Source: Orbilia blumenaviensis
Taxonomy: Eukaryota; Ascomycota; Orbiliomycetes; Orbiliales; Orbiliaceae
Assembly (NCBI GenBank): GCA_036872755.1
Contig: JAVHNS010000014.1
Span: 558,001-622,000, forward strand
DNA: 64,000 nt
Direction: 5' to 3'
The notes under the pieces are model-generated. The model saw nothing but the letters and a program-made list of their open reading frames with translations. It ran no database searches and had not been told where the DNA came from. Position 1 is the first letter of the stretch; every line of letters begins with the position of its first letter. The position numbers and the translations under genes are program-made. Of the stretch, positions 37,276-48,952 are shown piece after piece.

Positions 37276-40200
37276 TCTTTTTTTTTTAATTTTTTTATTC
37301 TTTCCCTTTTTCCTTTATTTTCTGTGGTTTGGAATTTGGGACTGGGGAAATATGGATTTGGGAGGGGAGGAGGGGTCTTGTCATTCATAGTATGCATAGC
37401 GCTGAGATGGAATCAACAATACAATACGGGTATCAATTCAATTGCTTAACAAATACAAATATACCTACAAATCACGCCCCGAGAGGCTGTCATTCGGAAT
37501 GTCTCCACGGGGCGTAGAGCATTGCTCATTCACAACATTGCAACATATCTATCTCGGCTCGGAACACCACAATTAAGTACTATATCAGTATTTGGACCCT
37601 TTTTTTTATAAATTTTATGGAGGTGTGGAGTGTCGGCTCCGGGGACATCAATCAAATCACAGAAAAGTTTAAACAGTTTTTTTATGAACGCCCAGGCGCC
37701 ACACATATGCATCACTTTCCCACTTCCTCATATCGCCGACGCGGCGCGCAAATTCGAAAAAAAAATATATAATTGATTCTCGGGTATCGGGATATCGGAG
37801 CAACGGATTTGAGTGCAAGTGTTCGCGTGGTTATGTCGTGAGAAGTGTTGTTTTTTCACCTTATAATGCAATTTTGTTCGCTGGCAGGTAGTCGTGTGAT
37901 TATATAACGAGGATTATAATAGTAGTAGGCATATATATATATAACGACATTGTGATATTTCGGGGACTTTTACAGCTGTCAACTATCAATCGATATAAGC
38001 TGGTATTATAGTAATGCTGACAGTAAGAAGCAGAGACCAAAGAAGTGCCGGTTTTCTGGCAGACCCAGATTCATTCGTTGGTTTAAATCTCGTGCGCTCT
38101 TTTTTTGGGCTTTTGTTATTCTAGGCAGATTCTGGCGTCGCGCCTTCACTCCGAAATTAATATTGCTATTGCAATTTCTTTTTTTTTTTTTTTTGATGCT
38201 TCCTAGAAAAACAGAAAAGCAGGTTGCGCCCCAGGGAGCAGGCCGGGGTACGGCCGTATGGGGCTTGTCTGTTCTGTCCTGTCTGTCCTGTCCTGTCAAA
38301 CGAAAACAGCCCATTAGGACCACCGTGCACGCCCCTTGCTTTGTGCTACAGAAGCTGGGGAATAAACAACGCACTGCTTCTTTCTCTCTTTCTTACCTCT
38401 TTCTTCACATGGTTGACACATACTACGAGGCTAGCTTGACACCCAATCACAATTGTCAATGCAAGGGTTTTCCGCCACGATCTCTTGGTTCTATTTTCTC
38501 GTATTATGATCTCGTAATTGGGCACATCTTTGTGATAAAAAAATGGTTATAACCGGTTATCTAGATCTGCTGCCGAGTCGGACGAGAGACCGAGGGGTGG
38601 ACATCGGAAGATACCGAGCAAAGTACTGTAGTTCTGCCATATGTGCATACTCGGCTATTCATCTTCTTTTTTAGTTTTTTGTTGAGCGTTTTTGGGGATA
38701 GGAGGGGTAGCATATGCATATGTATGTATTTCTGTATGTATTGTATGTATGTGACTTGTATCCTTTTTCCCCGCACAGGATTCTGCATTTGAGGGGGCGG
38801 CAGGTAGGTGCAGTTGGCGTTCTGCGGGATCCTGTCATTAGGTGACTGAGTTTATTTATACCATCTACATATATGCAGAGAGAAGCGGAATGGTGTCATC
38901 TACCCAGAAGCTAGTCGATATTCTGTTACTACTACTGGTTTTTACCGACGTCGTAGCGCATTCCGAGCCAAGAGATTCACGAGATCATGTAATTTACACC
39001 CACATGTGCACCCCATGTCACAAAAACAAGAGCCTAGAAGCGCAAACAAAAAGCTTCGTCTGTATTTGCATACATTCGCATTTTGGAGAATTGAGTTTTT
39101 TTCTTCCTTTGGTAAAGTGCTGACATTTTTTTATTTTTCTGGTGGCGTTGGGTAGCGAATTGGTTCGACCATTTGGATAAATTTGAACGAAATTAAGCCG
39201 GTGGAAACTATGTAGACCCAAGGATTCGAGACCGACGGATCGAGTGCCTAGTATGTACCAAGGGGCGTTTGTCTCGATCGAGGCGTCACGAATCGAATAG
39301 GATATGTTCCTTTCAGCAGATGGGCGAATTTTTCTTTGTATCACCCAGGCTGCTACAGTGTGCATATATGTATACAATATGTATACGTATGTAGGGGCCA
39401 GCCACAGAAACATGCTAGATGGCACGGTTGAGCTCTGAATTCAGGGAAGGGAAAGAAACCCCTGTAATTGCAGCCCCCCGGCCATGCATTTTGTTTGAAC
39501 GGATTGCTCTCCGAACTCCGGACTTGTACCGTGTCGTGAACGATTTCGTTAGATCTCCTTCTTGATTCTTTGCTCGCAATGCTTGATGCTATAATGTCTG
39601 AAACTTATACAGCGAAAACGATCTAATTGGTTGGAATACTAAACTCTGGCGGGAATGGGCTTGCAAGGGTTTCCTCCACCCGCCTTTTTTTGGTTTGATA
39701 ATACCGCGCGACCCAACGATGGTCGGAAAGAAAGGAAATAGGGGAAAAGGAAAAACAACGGATTATGGAGTAAGCTAGTTACTGTCACCGTTGGCATTTG
39801 CGCATTTTCTTTTAGAGCAGCTAAAGTGTAATAAGCTTTTTTATCAATGGCGCAGATAGGAAAAAGATTTTCATAAGAGGCCTGTTGGTAACCCTTTGTT
39901 TCATTTTCCGTTTGCTATAAACATCATATCACTTTTTTTTTTTGTCGACGAGCGCGAACCGCTGCAGGTTTCGATCCAGATTTCGATTGGAAAGCTTCTT
40001 TTTTTCTCAGTTTTTCCGAGTACTCGAGACTTCGAATCGGGTGGAGGAAGGGTGGATCATGGAACCGAATCGATATTTTGGCACCCCCGCAGTTTTCTGA
40101 CGCACTGGTGACTTCCTTGCAACCGTAAGCCAGTCATAGGCTCGCCCACCTTTTTTTCGATCTCACTCCTCCTCTTTTTCCCCAATCTGCTTTGACTTTT

Positions 40201-42078
40201 TGCTTTGGGGTAACTCCGCATCGCTTGGTTGTGTGCATGTGGGCGACGATACGATACAACATTTCGCACAATCCTTCCTAATAGAGAGCTGCAGACCGAG
40301 ATAAATATTAATATCAATAAGAACAGCATCAGCATCAACGTCGAGGTTCATCGTTTAGATACCACGGTATTCCCAACCTCCAAAAATCAACGAAAATAGA
40401 TACATACATATACCTCGCTCGTATTTTAATATTCGGTTTCACGAGAAACAGACCTAGCAGCAAGCTAGCAGCAGGGTTATAATAATATACAGGGCCGCGC
40501 GTGTGTGTACCGATCATTTGTCTAAGAAAGAAGGAACAGAGGGAGAAAAAAGGTCTCGACATTTACAATCGGATCCTGGGGAGGTCATCAGTCATCAATC
40601 ATCCGTCCTCCTCCTCGACCTCATTTCTCTCTTTCGCTCTTTCTCCGCCTTAAAGTCTAGCTTTCCCCAGCTTTGTACCACTTGGAAATTACATACGGAG
40701 TCTGAACCCAAACCACACACCCTCTCGTTTGAAGCAGAAAAACCCTTGAAAGATCAGCTCGATTGGCTTTTTGAGCCAATCGTGTAATCTTTTTTCTGAA
40801 GGGGTGGGAAGGAGGACCCGACGTTTCTTGCGATTTGCGATTTCGGAAACCTCGCGCTCGCTCCACAATATATCTCGGATCGATTACTACTCCAAAAGAA
40901 TAATAATAAAACCAAGCTTTTTTGTCAACTTTCGATCAGAAATCTATCCTATTCCGTTTCTAGGTGGATCAGCTTACTGGTTCGTTCCAGCGGCCGGTTT
41001 GAAAAAGTAAAAGCAAACTCAAAAAAAAACGTCCAACCATGCCGACAACCCTGGCGCAATCATCCTCTGTTGGAAATGATCAGAGCTCTGATGTAAGTAC
41101 CGTTTTCACGCACGCACGTACGCACAAATTCCCCCCTTGGCCCTTGTGAAAAAACCGTTTTCCCTGATAGCAAGACGATTGGCTTTCGGCTTTTCGTCCA
41201 ATACCAATACCAATATAATACCTACCCTTACCATGCAAGATGCAATCGTTCCGCTAGAATGAATTGCAATTGCAATTGAAATGTTTCCTTTTCCCAGGCC
41301 TCGAATCTAAAAAATTCCAAGGAAGAGAAAAGAAAAAATTCCCATTTCTCGGCTTTTGCATATAACCTCTTTCCCATATATCCCAGTTGCTTTTCCCCCA
41401 CTACCCTTACAAATCCTGTTTTTTCTCTATTGTTTTTTTCTCTTCAGGGATTTCCTGTTTGTGCCTTGTGCCTGTTGTGCCTTTTTTCTTGTGTTTGCTG
41501 CAGGATAACAATCGTGTACGACCTTGCCCTGTAGCCTTTGTTTCCACCAACACGTTTCCACCCCTCTCTCTTCAAGGCTTTTGCTGGTCAAATAAGCTCA
41601 ATATAATACTTAAAAAGTACTATATTGACAAGGCTAGGAACCCCCAGGGCCGGATAGGACGTTTTATTTTTTTTTTCCCTCTCTCTTCCTCCCTCTTCCC
41701 TCTTCCAAATATCCAGGGAAATAATTAAGAAAAGAGATCGAGTTTTCCGAGTATTAAGCCTTGATGGTTTTCTTTTTCTTTTTTCTTTTTTGATATAAGC
41801 ATATAGTCTGTCTTACGGTGTGCTACCGTATTTGGGCAGCAAAGCTGTCTATCTATTCTTCATTGCCCTGCCGCATACCACATTATATTCCCATTCCTCC
41901 GCCTTACCCGCTCTCATAAGAGCATTCAAGCCGTTAATTCTCCCATAAAGAAAGAAAAAGAGAAAAGAAAGGGAAAAATATAAATACACCCATATATAAA
42001 TAGTACAAACCTTACATACATACTATCACATAACAAAAGAAAACTAACATCTAAACCCTCCACGAAAAAAACAAAAAG
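37276..42078. other. Long intergenic region
   Basis: About 4.8 kb with no fully supported gene. Features are TCCTG/CTGTC repeats near 38269-38297, TATG units near 38710-38752, T runs, and from about 40.6 kb pyrimidine-rich leader-like DNA. A possible upstream coding exon lies at 41039-41092. The many open frames of 60-135 codons are rich in Phe, Ser and Leu from T-rich DNA and show no domain. Confidence 0.45.
41039..41092 (+). other. Candidate upstream exon or uORF
   Basis: An ATG in a CCAACCATGCC context opens 18 codons (MPTTLAQSSSVGNDQSSD) and ends exactly at a consensus donor GTAAGT in phase 0. The next protein-coding ORF starts with an ATG at 42079 immediately preceded by AAAAAG, a possible phase-0 acceptor, which would give a 986-bp intron. 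It could be an alternative N-terminus of the YVKP-motif protein, an independent short transcript or chance. Confidence 0.3.
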
Positions 42079-43815
42079 ATGAAGATAGACTCAAAACCCG
42101 CCGCCTTATCCTTCAAACTCCCACAAGCAGGCCAACAAGAAATACGACCACCATTAACCCCGGCCACAGAAGTAGACCTTCAAAAGTCTTGTGCTATATT
42201 AGTACAATCGACGGGGTATTCCAGGTCGTTTAAGAATGCGGTTAACTCTACTGCTATGATGAGTAGCCAGAGGAGGGGGAATGGGACTATGCCTGTTACT
42301 AGGAGTCATGGAAGGACACCTTCGAAGGCGGGGAGTAGGACGCCTGTTGGGAGGGTTGCTAAGCCCGGTGGTGGGAGTGGAGGGCATAGAAGAGGTGGAT
42401 CATCGACTGCGGGATATGCGAAGACTTCGGCGTCGTCGAAGTATGTTCCGCCGAGAAGACCGGCGCCTGAGAAGGCGTTACCGGTTGCGAGGAGGGTGAA
42501 GATGAAGAATGAGGATAAGGGGGTGGAGGAGGAAGAGGTTGTTAAGGAGAGGGCTGGGTCTGAAACTCGATCTATTGAGAAGAATTCGAAGGTTATGATG
42601 GATAAAGAAAGGAAATCGTCTGACGGGAGTAGTATGGAGGATGCATCACGAACGGAGAAGAATAAAATGGGTGTGAAGAAGTTGGTTACTGCTATGACGG
42701 GGTATATACGACCACATGATTCTTCATCCCAGCTGGAAGCACAATCCTCGCCGATTTCGAATGCAGAGGACAGCAGCTGCTCGCCGTCGAGAGAGAAATC
42801 GACAATAGCGGGGACATTACAAGTTAAATCATCGAGAAGAAGGGATGGGACTACTTATGTTGAAGCACTGCCGGAGCATCTACATACAAAAGCAGGATCT
42901 GATGAGGAAAGAAGGCATGGAGAGTTGAAACGGAGTGTTTCTAAACGGTTGGGCTATGCGATGAAGGAGTATGTTAAACCGCCACATGTTGATAGGTTCA
43001 CGCCTGAGCCATTGCACACGGCGTCTACAACATCGTCGAAGGAAGAACAAAAAAAGGCAGACCAGAAGAAACACCGGGTCACAAAGGCTATGAGAGAATA
43101 TGTCAGACCTTCACCAATTGACATCTCTCACGCCGCAATAGCAGAGGAAGGGGCGTCGCAGGCTCCAAAGCCTGAGAAGACACCGAAATCTGCGAAGTCT
43201 CAGCCTGCTGTCTCCGAAAAGCCAACTTCACCAATTACAAAAGACACCCAAAAACCTTCACCAACTACCACAACAGACCCTCAAAAGTCACCCATAGACG
43301 CCACGCTTTCCAAACCACCACAAGCAAATAGTCATGGCCACCACAATCCCTTCCGGCTTATTCATAACTACGTCAAACCTTCAAGAACAGACCCGGCCTT
43401 AACCCTCCAAACAAACATCCCCCAAGCACCAACCCACTTCTCACCGGTCCTCCCCTCTGAGCGGAAACCACTAACCCCCCAAAACTCCCAACCTTCAATG
43501 CCATACGTCCCACCAAAGATCCGACCTCGGGGTCAAACCATTCCCTCGGAAAATACTGCACTATCAATGGATACGGTAGTACCAACTCTTCCACCAGTAC
43601 CTCGCCAAGGACCAATATTCGGTGGTGGGTATCCTGTGAAACAGCAGCAGCAGGATGCTTCTTTAGGTGTCCCCACTTCACCGAAGGATAAAGAAAACCG
43701 CGGACCTGTGTCACCCGGGTTCTTTGGGAGGAACCCAGCTGGGGGTGGGTTTAGGATACACTTTTCGCATTTTTTAAATAAGCAGCGCGGGGATGGGTAT
43801 GATCAGTTGGAGTGA
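42079..43815 (+). CDS. Disordered protein with four Tyr-Val-Lys/Arg-Pro repeats
   Basis: A single exon encodes 578 aa of basic, Ser/Pro/Lys-rich, mostly disordered sequence that I cannot assign to a family. It contains four spaced copies of one motif: residues 199-214 (VKKLVTAMTGYIRPHD), 288-305 (SKRLGYAMKEYVKPPHVD), 333-348 (RVTKAMREYVRPSPID) and 424-438 (PFRLIHNYVKPSRTD). The consensus is a short basic amphipathic helix, often with AM, then YV[K/R]P and an Asp three or four residues later. A weaker KYVPPRR lies at 121. The Tyr-to-Tyr spacings are 89, 43 and 90. Such arrays usually act as multivalent binding sites (SLiMs), but no partner is known to me. There is no signal peptide or membrane segment. 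The ATG used is the first after an in-frame stop at 42052; the 41039 exon could extend it. The C-terminus is rich in Pro, Gly and Gln. Confidence 0.75.
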   Translation: MKIDSKPAALSFKLPQAGQQEIRPPLTPATEVDLQKSCAILVQSTGYSRSFKNAVNSTAMMSSQRRGNGTMPVTRSHGRTPSKAGSRTPVGRVAKPGGGSGGHRRGGSSTAGYAKTSASSKYVPPRRPAPEKALPVARRVKMKNEDKGVEEEEVVKERAGSETRSIEKNSKVMMDKERKSSDGSSMEDASRTEKNKMGVKKLVTAMTGYIRPHDSSSQLEAQSSPISNAEDSSCSPSREKSTIAGTLQVKSSRRRDGTTYVEALPEHLHTKAGSDEERRHGELKRSVSKRLGYAMKEYVKPPHVDRFTPEPLHTASTTSSKEEQKKADQKKHRVTKAMREYVRPSPIDISHAAIAEEGASQAPKPEKTPKSAKSQPAVSEKPTSPITKDTQKPSPTTTTDPQKSPIDATLSKPPQANSHGHHNPFRLIHNYVKPSRTDPALTLQTNIPQAPTHFSPVLPSERKPLTPQNSQPSMPYVPPKIRPRGQTIPSENTALSMDTVVPTLPPVPRQGPIFGGGYPVKQQQQDASLGVPTSPKDKENRGPVSPGFFGRNPAGGGFRIHFSHFLNKQRGDGYDQLE

Positions 43816-46800
43816 ATTCTTTTTTTTTTATGTTTAAAGGGGGTCTTGAGAGTTAAGGTATTGGTTGGTTGGTAGTTGTGAGTGGGATATACCCTTTTTT
43901 TTTATTTTATTCTTTTCTATTTCTATTTCTTTTGTGAATCACCGCCACCACCTTCAAAACTATATAAGGTATATGGTGACTTTTTTTTTCTTTCTTCTCA
44001 TATCTCATGTTTTCCATGTTCTACGGTTCTGGTTTTATGGCTGTGTATGTACTCTAGCGGGGCTAAAGCGGGTGTGAATGCAGGGGAGGTTTTCCTTATG
44101 ATCTTCTTCTTCCATCTTTTTTTTTTTTTTTTTTTTTTTTTTTCATCAACATAACTCGTCATTGGCTATACCAACCTGAGGGAGTTGTGATATACTCGCG
44201 TTGTTGACGGGTGTTTTTTTTATTTCTTGGACATAGTTAATTTCTAAAATCTGATTTCCTATGTATGCTATTGATGAAAAGTCGGGGCCCGGGCACGAGG
44301 CAATCTATACCATATATACTCCCTGTATTTTCCGAAATATAGCTATAGAAGCGATACTATGGCGGCCAAAATGTGTCAAAACGATATTTAATACAACTCG
44401 TGCAAAATAGACATATTACAACTTAAGCGAGGCACAAGTGTGTTAATTTTTCACAATTATGCTTCACCACTAGCTGATCAGCCTGTTACTAATATGCCAT
44501 TGGCTTGCCACCAGCCTTCCCACCTGCTTATCAGAAACTGGAGAAAAGTCAGACAGCTAGATAGCTAGATAGTCAGACAATCAGATAATTAAACAGCTAG
44601 CGTACTAACTTATAATTATCTTATATACTCGGTTATTTAAACACGCGCACACTATTGGCTACAGTTATATTTGTTAATAGAAAAGAAGGAACCTGAACCA
44701 TTCACTGCGTAGCTGTCTGGCTGTCTAGCTGGCTGTCTAGCTAGCTTTTCTTCAGCCTCTGACTAGGCGGGTAGGCTAGTGGCAGGCCAATAGTAAGCTA
44801 ATAGCAAGCTGATGATCAAGCATAGTTATGAAAATCAACATACTTACATTTCACTTAGGTCATAATATATTTTTTGCGAATTTGTAATATAAATTTCGTG
44901 CGGGTTCGTATCTATATATCGTTCTGACACATTTTGGCCACCATACTAAACAAGTATCAATATTATAAGACAGTACTTCTGTAGTGAATTTTCCCTTATC
45001 CAAGCCTGCTATTTAAGTAATTTTAGCAGAAAGAAGTTTTGGTCTGTGGATTGCTAACATAGAAATTGTAGAGTATGTGACAATTTGGGGGGCCGACGCT
45101 GCAGTGTCGTTACAGCGACACTCATCCTACCAATTCAGATAACAGCTTGAACGAGAAGGGGGGAAAGTATCTGCTTAAAAAGCGGCCTAGGATCGTCACA
45201 GACGATGTTTCGAAGCTGGTATAAACACAGAGCCCCGATTTCGGTAGTCTGATGGATTATTTTTGGCCATTCTGGAACACCAATGCATAACCCGCAGTTA
45301 AGAAAAAGTAACTGAAAAAAAAAAAGTAACAAAAAAATGTTTAAGACATGCGGGAGGGAAGGACGCACTCTTTTTTGGTTTTTGTTTTCCATGCATGCTG
45401 TGTAACCGACCCGTCCTCCCCCTTCTTCTTCTTAAAGATCTGAAATCAATACCCGAGGGAAGCGATATCTAACCGACTGGGCCAGTAAGTTATTTTTCTT
45501 TTCGTACCCCGATGCACACATGTACAACCTGAAACGCATGATATGATAGGTTTCCGTGGGGATGGGAAGGAAGGGGAAGAGTTTCAGAGTTTCCGTGCAC
45601 ATATATATGTGGTGTGATCATGATCTGTACTCGTGCTCGTAGATGTCTACTGTGTAAGTGGAACTTTGACTGCGGTAAGTTCCGCATTGTATTTTGGTTA
45701 TTATGATACCAGTTCTTTTTTGAAAGTCGGGCAACTCTCGGGGTTAAGAAGTTGCCTCTTATTTTAGTACATATAAGGTATAGGCCTGGGGCATTCTTTG
45801 ATGGCCTTCTCGCCGATACCGTAAAGATTTGATATTTATCAAGAAATATAGTGTATGCTAAGCCTTTCCATTGTGGAATCTACATCCGACGCAACTTATA
45901 TATAACTCAGGCAGAAAAAATAAAATAAAATAAAAACGTAAGGAAATGATAACTTCCAACATCCACACACCCCCCGTCGAAGTCGGATGAACTTGTTGTA
46001 ATTTGTGAGGATCGACGTACAGACAACCTGCACACCTGATAATAGCACCGCCCATGCATGCAAGCCACTCATGCACCACGAAACGTCGAAACCGCCTCTT
46101 AAACACACGCATGTATACGTTTGGTCTAGATAGGCCGCTAAGTTTGACGGCTATATCAGGCCCTATATTATATTACCTTAAATACGAAAGACCACAAGAA
46201 GGTTTAGCCAGACCAGTCAGCCCTGTCCTGTCTGCCTGTTATTTCTGACTCAATTGTTCAATCATCAATGCATATCCTGGTTTTATTATTCCCCTACCCT
46301 TTGGTTTTTTTGCCCTTTCCGTTGAAACACGGAGTTTTGGTGTGGTAGTGTGTACATATACACTTCGCGAAACGGAGAACCCGAGAGGGAAAGCTGGCTT
46401 ACCACTATTCACTAATGTGTATGTATGTAAGGACCATTCGTTTTCGATTTATGAAACGTCAGATCCTTGGACTTAAGAAGAGCGAAAGGGGGACAAGACT
46501 GTTGGGGAACTCGGCGTCCTTGTTCTGCAGTGCATAAACTGGTTTTATGTATTCATAGAAAACGAAAACCCTTGGTAAAAGATAATTTACTAGCTGTTAG
46601 AACTACTCTAATCGATAGTAGTGTGGCATGCGACCCTCTCTCTGGGCGAAAAGGAGGGGTTTTGAAAAAAAAAAAAAAAAAAAAATGGAAGATGGAAGGA
46701 TGGAAGAAACGGGGAATGCAAGCCAATACAAATTTAGCGAAAAATAACGGCTGTCGTTCTTAAAAGGGTTCTTTCCAGAACGGGAAAGCCGAATCCTTTC

Positions 46801-47752
46801 TCTCCTCTTCCTGGTCCTGGTCTCCAGGTGTGCGCCTGACTGTCTGCGTGTGCAAGTGTTTGTGATGTTGTAAGCAGGAATGATCGAGTGTTAGAAAAGC
46901 CACCTTCATACAGACGTACTTACAATCGGCTGTCAGCTGTATGTACGTTTAGTGGTATTTTGGGTGTGGTTGAAAGGCTAGGAAGAGAACTATACCCGAG
47001 TAGCTCATCCGACTGGCCGAAATCTGAACGATGTTACGAGTTTTGGAGGGGGGATGATGTAGAAATCTGCATTGTGATGCCCGACTGCAGTCCCTAAAAT
47101 GGTTAGTAACCCCCTTTCAAGGACTAGCATATATAGCGTACCAGATGCTGTTTGGTTCATTCATTGGTACCAGCCAGTCTTAGGGTCCGTTTGAGGACGG
47201 GGATGTTTGGCCACACTATGTACCAGATTTTTATATGTTTTTCTTCTTCTTCTTTGCAGCCTATGTTTTATGGCAGCGGATCAGTGGAGTATATTGAAGA
47301 GCAGTAAAGCTAGGAAATATTTATCAGATCAAACAAGGCTTCCAGGGTTCTTTGAAAACTAGTTGGTAGTAGTTTTGGGTGTGGCGAGGGGAGACCGTTT
47401 ATAAAGAGGAGGGCCCCGCCGCTGCCAGCTGGATCCGTGATAGTTGGATATATGACCTATATTACTTCTTAATATAATCACGTTTCTTATCGTGAAATAT
47501 TCTGGGCTATTCATTATACTCCATAACATAGCTCAAGTCTACCGAAGATAAACCAGTGCTCTACCAGATAGATATCCTGATCGAGGGTCTGCACTGAGAT
47601 ATCTAGACTCTATAACGGGGAAGAGGAATACGTTGAGGTATATTCTGCCATATGACATATTTTTAAATACTCTGATAAAAAGCTATGTTGATTAAACTAA
47701 AAATTTTATATAGGATATCCCTGCCAGCCCCACTACATTTACAACTATCGAC
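43816..47752. other. Long intergenic region with foldback element
   Basis: No gene supported over 3.9 kb. It contains a T run at 44119-44143, the inverted-repeat element 44317-44975, an A run at 46665-46684 and otherwise unique AT-leaning DNA. Open frames reach only about 100 codons and have no recognisable domain. Confidence 0.45.
44317..44975. mobile_element. Large foldback (inverted-repeat) element
   Basis: A roughly 660-bp imperfect palindrome. The best-matched part pairs 44356-44387 (ACTATGGCGGCCAAAATGTG on plus) with 44916-44945 (TGACACATTTTGGCC on plus), about 30 bp with two or three mismatches. Pairing continues inward for over 200 bp with indels: AATTATGCTT, CATTGGCTTGCCACCAGCCT and a GACAGCTAGATAGCTAG stretch on the left face matching reverse complements on the right. 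The spacer is near 44.60-44.70 kb. The left end reads TA then CTCCCTGTA and the right end ACAG then TA, which would fit TA duplication by a Tc1/mariner-type element. No coding capacity. Confidence 0.6.
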
Positions 47753-48952
47753 ATGGCAACCCCCTTGCAATCTAGATGCGAATTCCCCGGCTGCGATAAA
47801 TTCGAAAACCTCCAAGCATGCGAATACTGCCAATACGTTTTTTACTGCTCTCGAGAACACCGTCGTTCCCACCTCTTCCAGCACAAAGAACTCTGCACGG
47901 AGCTAACAACCGCCTGCTCCCGATACCGCGCCGAGTACCGAAAACTGAAGAGGTTCTCAGGAAATAGAAAATGTCCGGGCTATCCTTTCAAAAACGCTAT
48001 CGGTCGGTTTACGGAGTTTCACGAAACACAGGATTATAGAAATGCGAAGCGGACGGTTGTTGAGGTTTTACTAAAGGCAGGGACAAAGGAAGCTTTGGAG
48101 GCTTGTGTGGAGCATGGGTTGGAGATGCATAGGTTGTGTTGGAATGGAGCTTCGGTTTGGCTGAGGAATCAGACGCCGTTGTTTATGATCATGCTGGGGA
48201 GGGATCAGGATGCATATGACTTCAGTAAATGGCTTTTCATGGACGACGAAGATCGGGATATCTACTCAAAGGATGCTATTCATTATAGTCGACAGGATTT
48301 GGAAGACCTGGTGCCGTTTAATTTGGTGAACGGTAAATTGGATTCAGAGATTTGGGAGTCCGTCCAAGACCCATTTGAGCCACTCGATTTCATCCGCAAA
48401 AGAATTCCGAATGAATATTACTGTCTTAGCATGATCTTGGTTAAGATCATGTTATTGCAGGATATGAAAGATCTCGAGAACATGAGGGTTTTGGAGAAGC
48501 TACCGGTCTTACAAAAGAACAGAGATATATTTGATTTGATACAAGACCAAATCCCTTCGACGGAAGTTTTCAGACGAGACACCGCGCTAAGGACCCTGGA
48601 CAAAGAAGATTTTGATGATTTAAGAGATCTCTTAGATCAACACATCAATCGACTTTTTGTGATTATTGGTGGAGACAGGTTCCACTTTTGGACAGCTATG
48701 CTCAAGAGAGGTGGGCCTGAATATAGGTCATCGGATGAGGCCTGGTACAAGATGTTTGATAAACTACCTGGAGCGACACAAGTCATCCAGAGTCGGCTGG
48801 AAATGGCAAGACAAGGAGATCAAAGGCTTCTGAGGTTCTGCGACTGCAGTTTTCAAAAGTATCAGAGGGGTGAGATCAGTAAGGGGTTTGTTTCCTGTAA
48901 TGCAGAACGATGTTTCTTTGGGAGGAAGATTGAGAGTTATTGGGTTGGTTAG
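47753..48952 (+). CDS. MYND-type zinc finger protein
   Basis: A single exon encodes 399 aa. The N-terminal MYND finger spans residues 9-48 with candidate zinc ligands C9, C14, C23, C26, C32, H36, H44 and C48. The first pair is spaced by four residues rather than two, and H36 sits where a Cys is usual (YCSREH for YCSxxC), so one zinc site may be His-substituted. MYND fingers bind proline-rich peptides. The remaining 350 residues are soluble, helical and rich in Asp and charged residues, with no SET or ankyrin motif recognised, so this is not an SMYD methyltransferase. A late Cys cluster (RFCDCS, then CNAERC near 390) may add a second metal site. Similar MYND proteins of unknown role are often multicopy in ascomycetes; no specific function can be assigned. 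Confidence 0.8.
   Translation: MATPLQSRCEFPGCDKFENLQACEYCQYVFYCSREHRRSHLFQHKELCTELTTACSRYRAEYRKLKRFSGNRKCPGYPFKNAIGRFTEFHETQDYRNAKRTVVEVLLKAGTKEALEACVEHGLEMHRLCWNGASVWLRNQTPLFMIMLGRDQDAYDFSKWLFMDDEDRDIYSKDAIHYSRQDLEDLVPFNLVNGKLDSEIWESVQDPFEPLDFIRKRIPNEYYCLSMILVKIMLLQDMKDLENMRVLEKLPVLQKNRDIFDLIQDQIPSTEVFRRDTALRTLDKEDFDDLRDLLDQHINRLFVIIGGDRFHFWTAMLKRGGPEYRSSDEAWYKMFDKLPGATQVIQSRLEMARQGDQRLLRFCDCSFQKYQRGEISKGFVSCNAERCFFGRKIESYWVG

Noticed and set aside
37276..41000. Many 60-135 codon frames on both strands
   Set aside because: All are short, low-complexity and domain-free; none can be joined by good splice sites into a recognisable protein.
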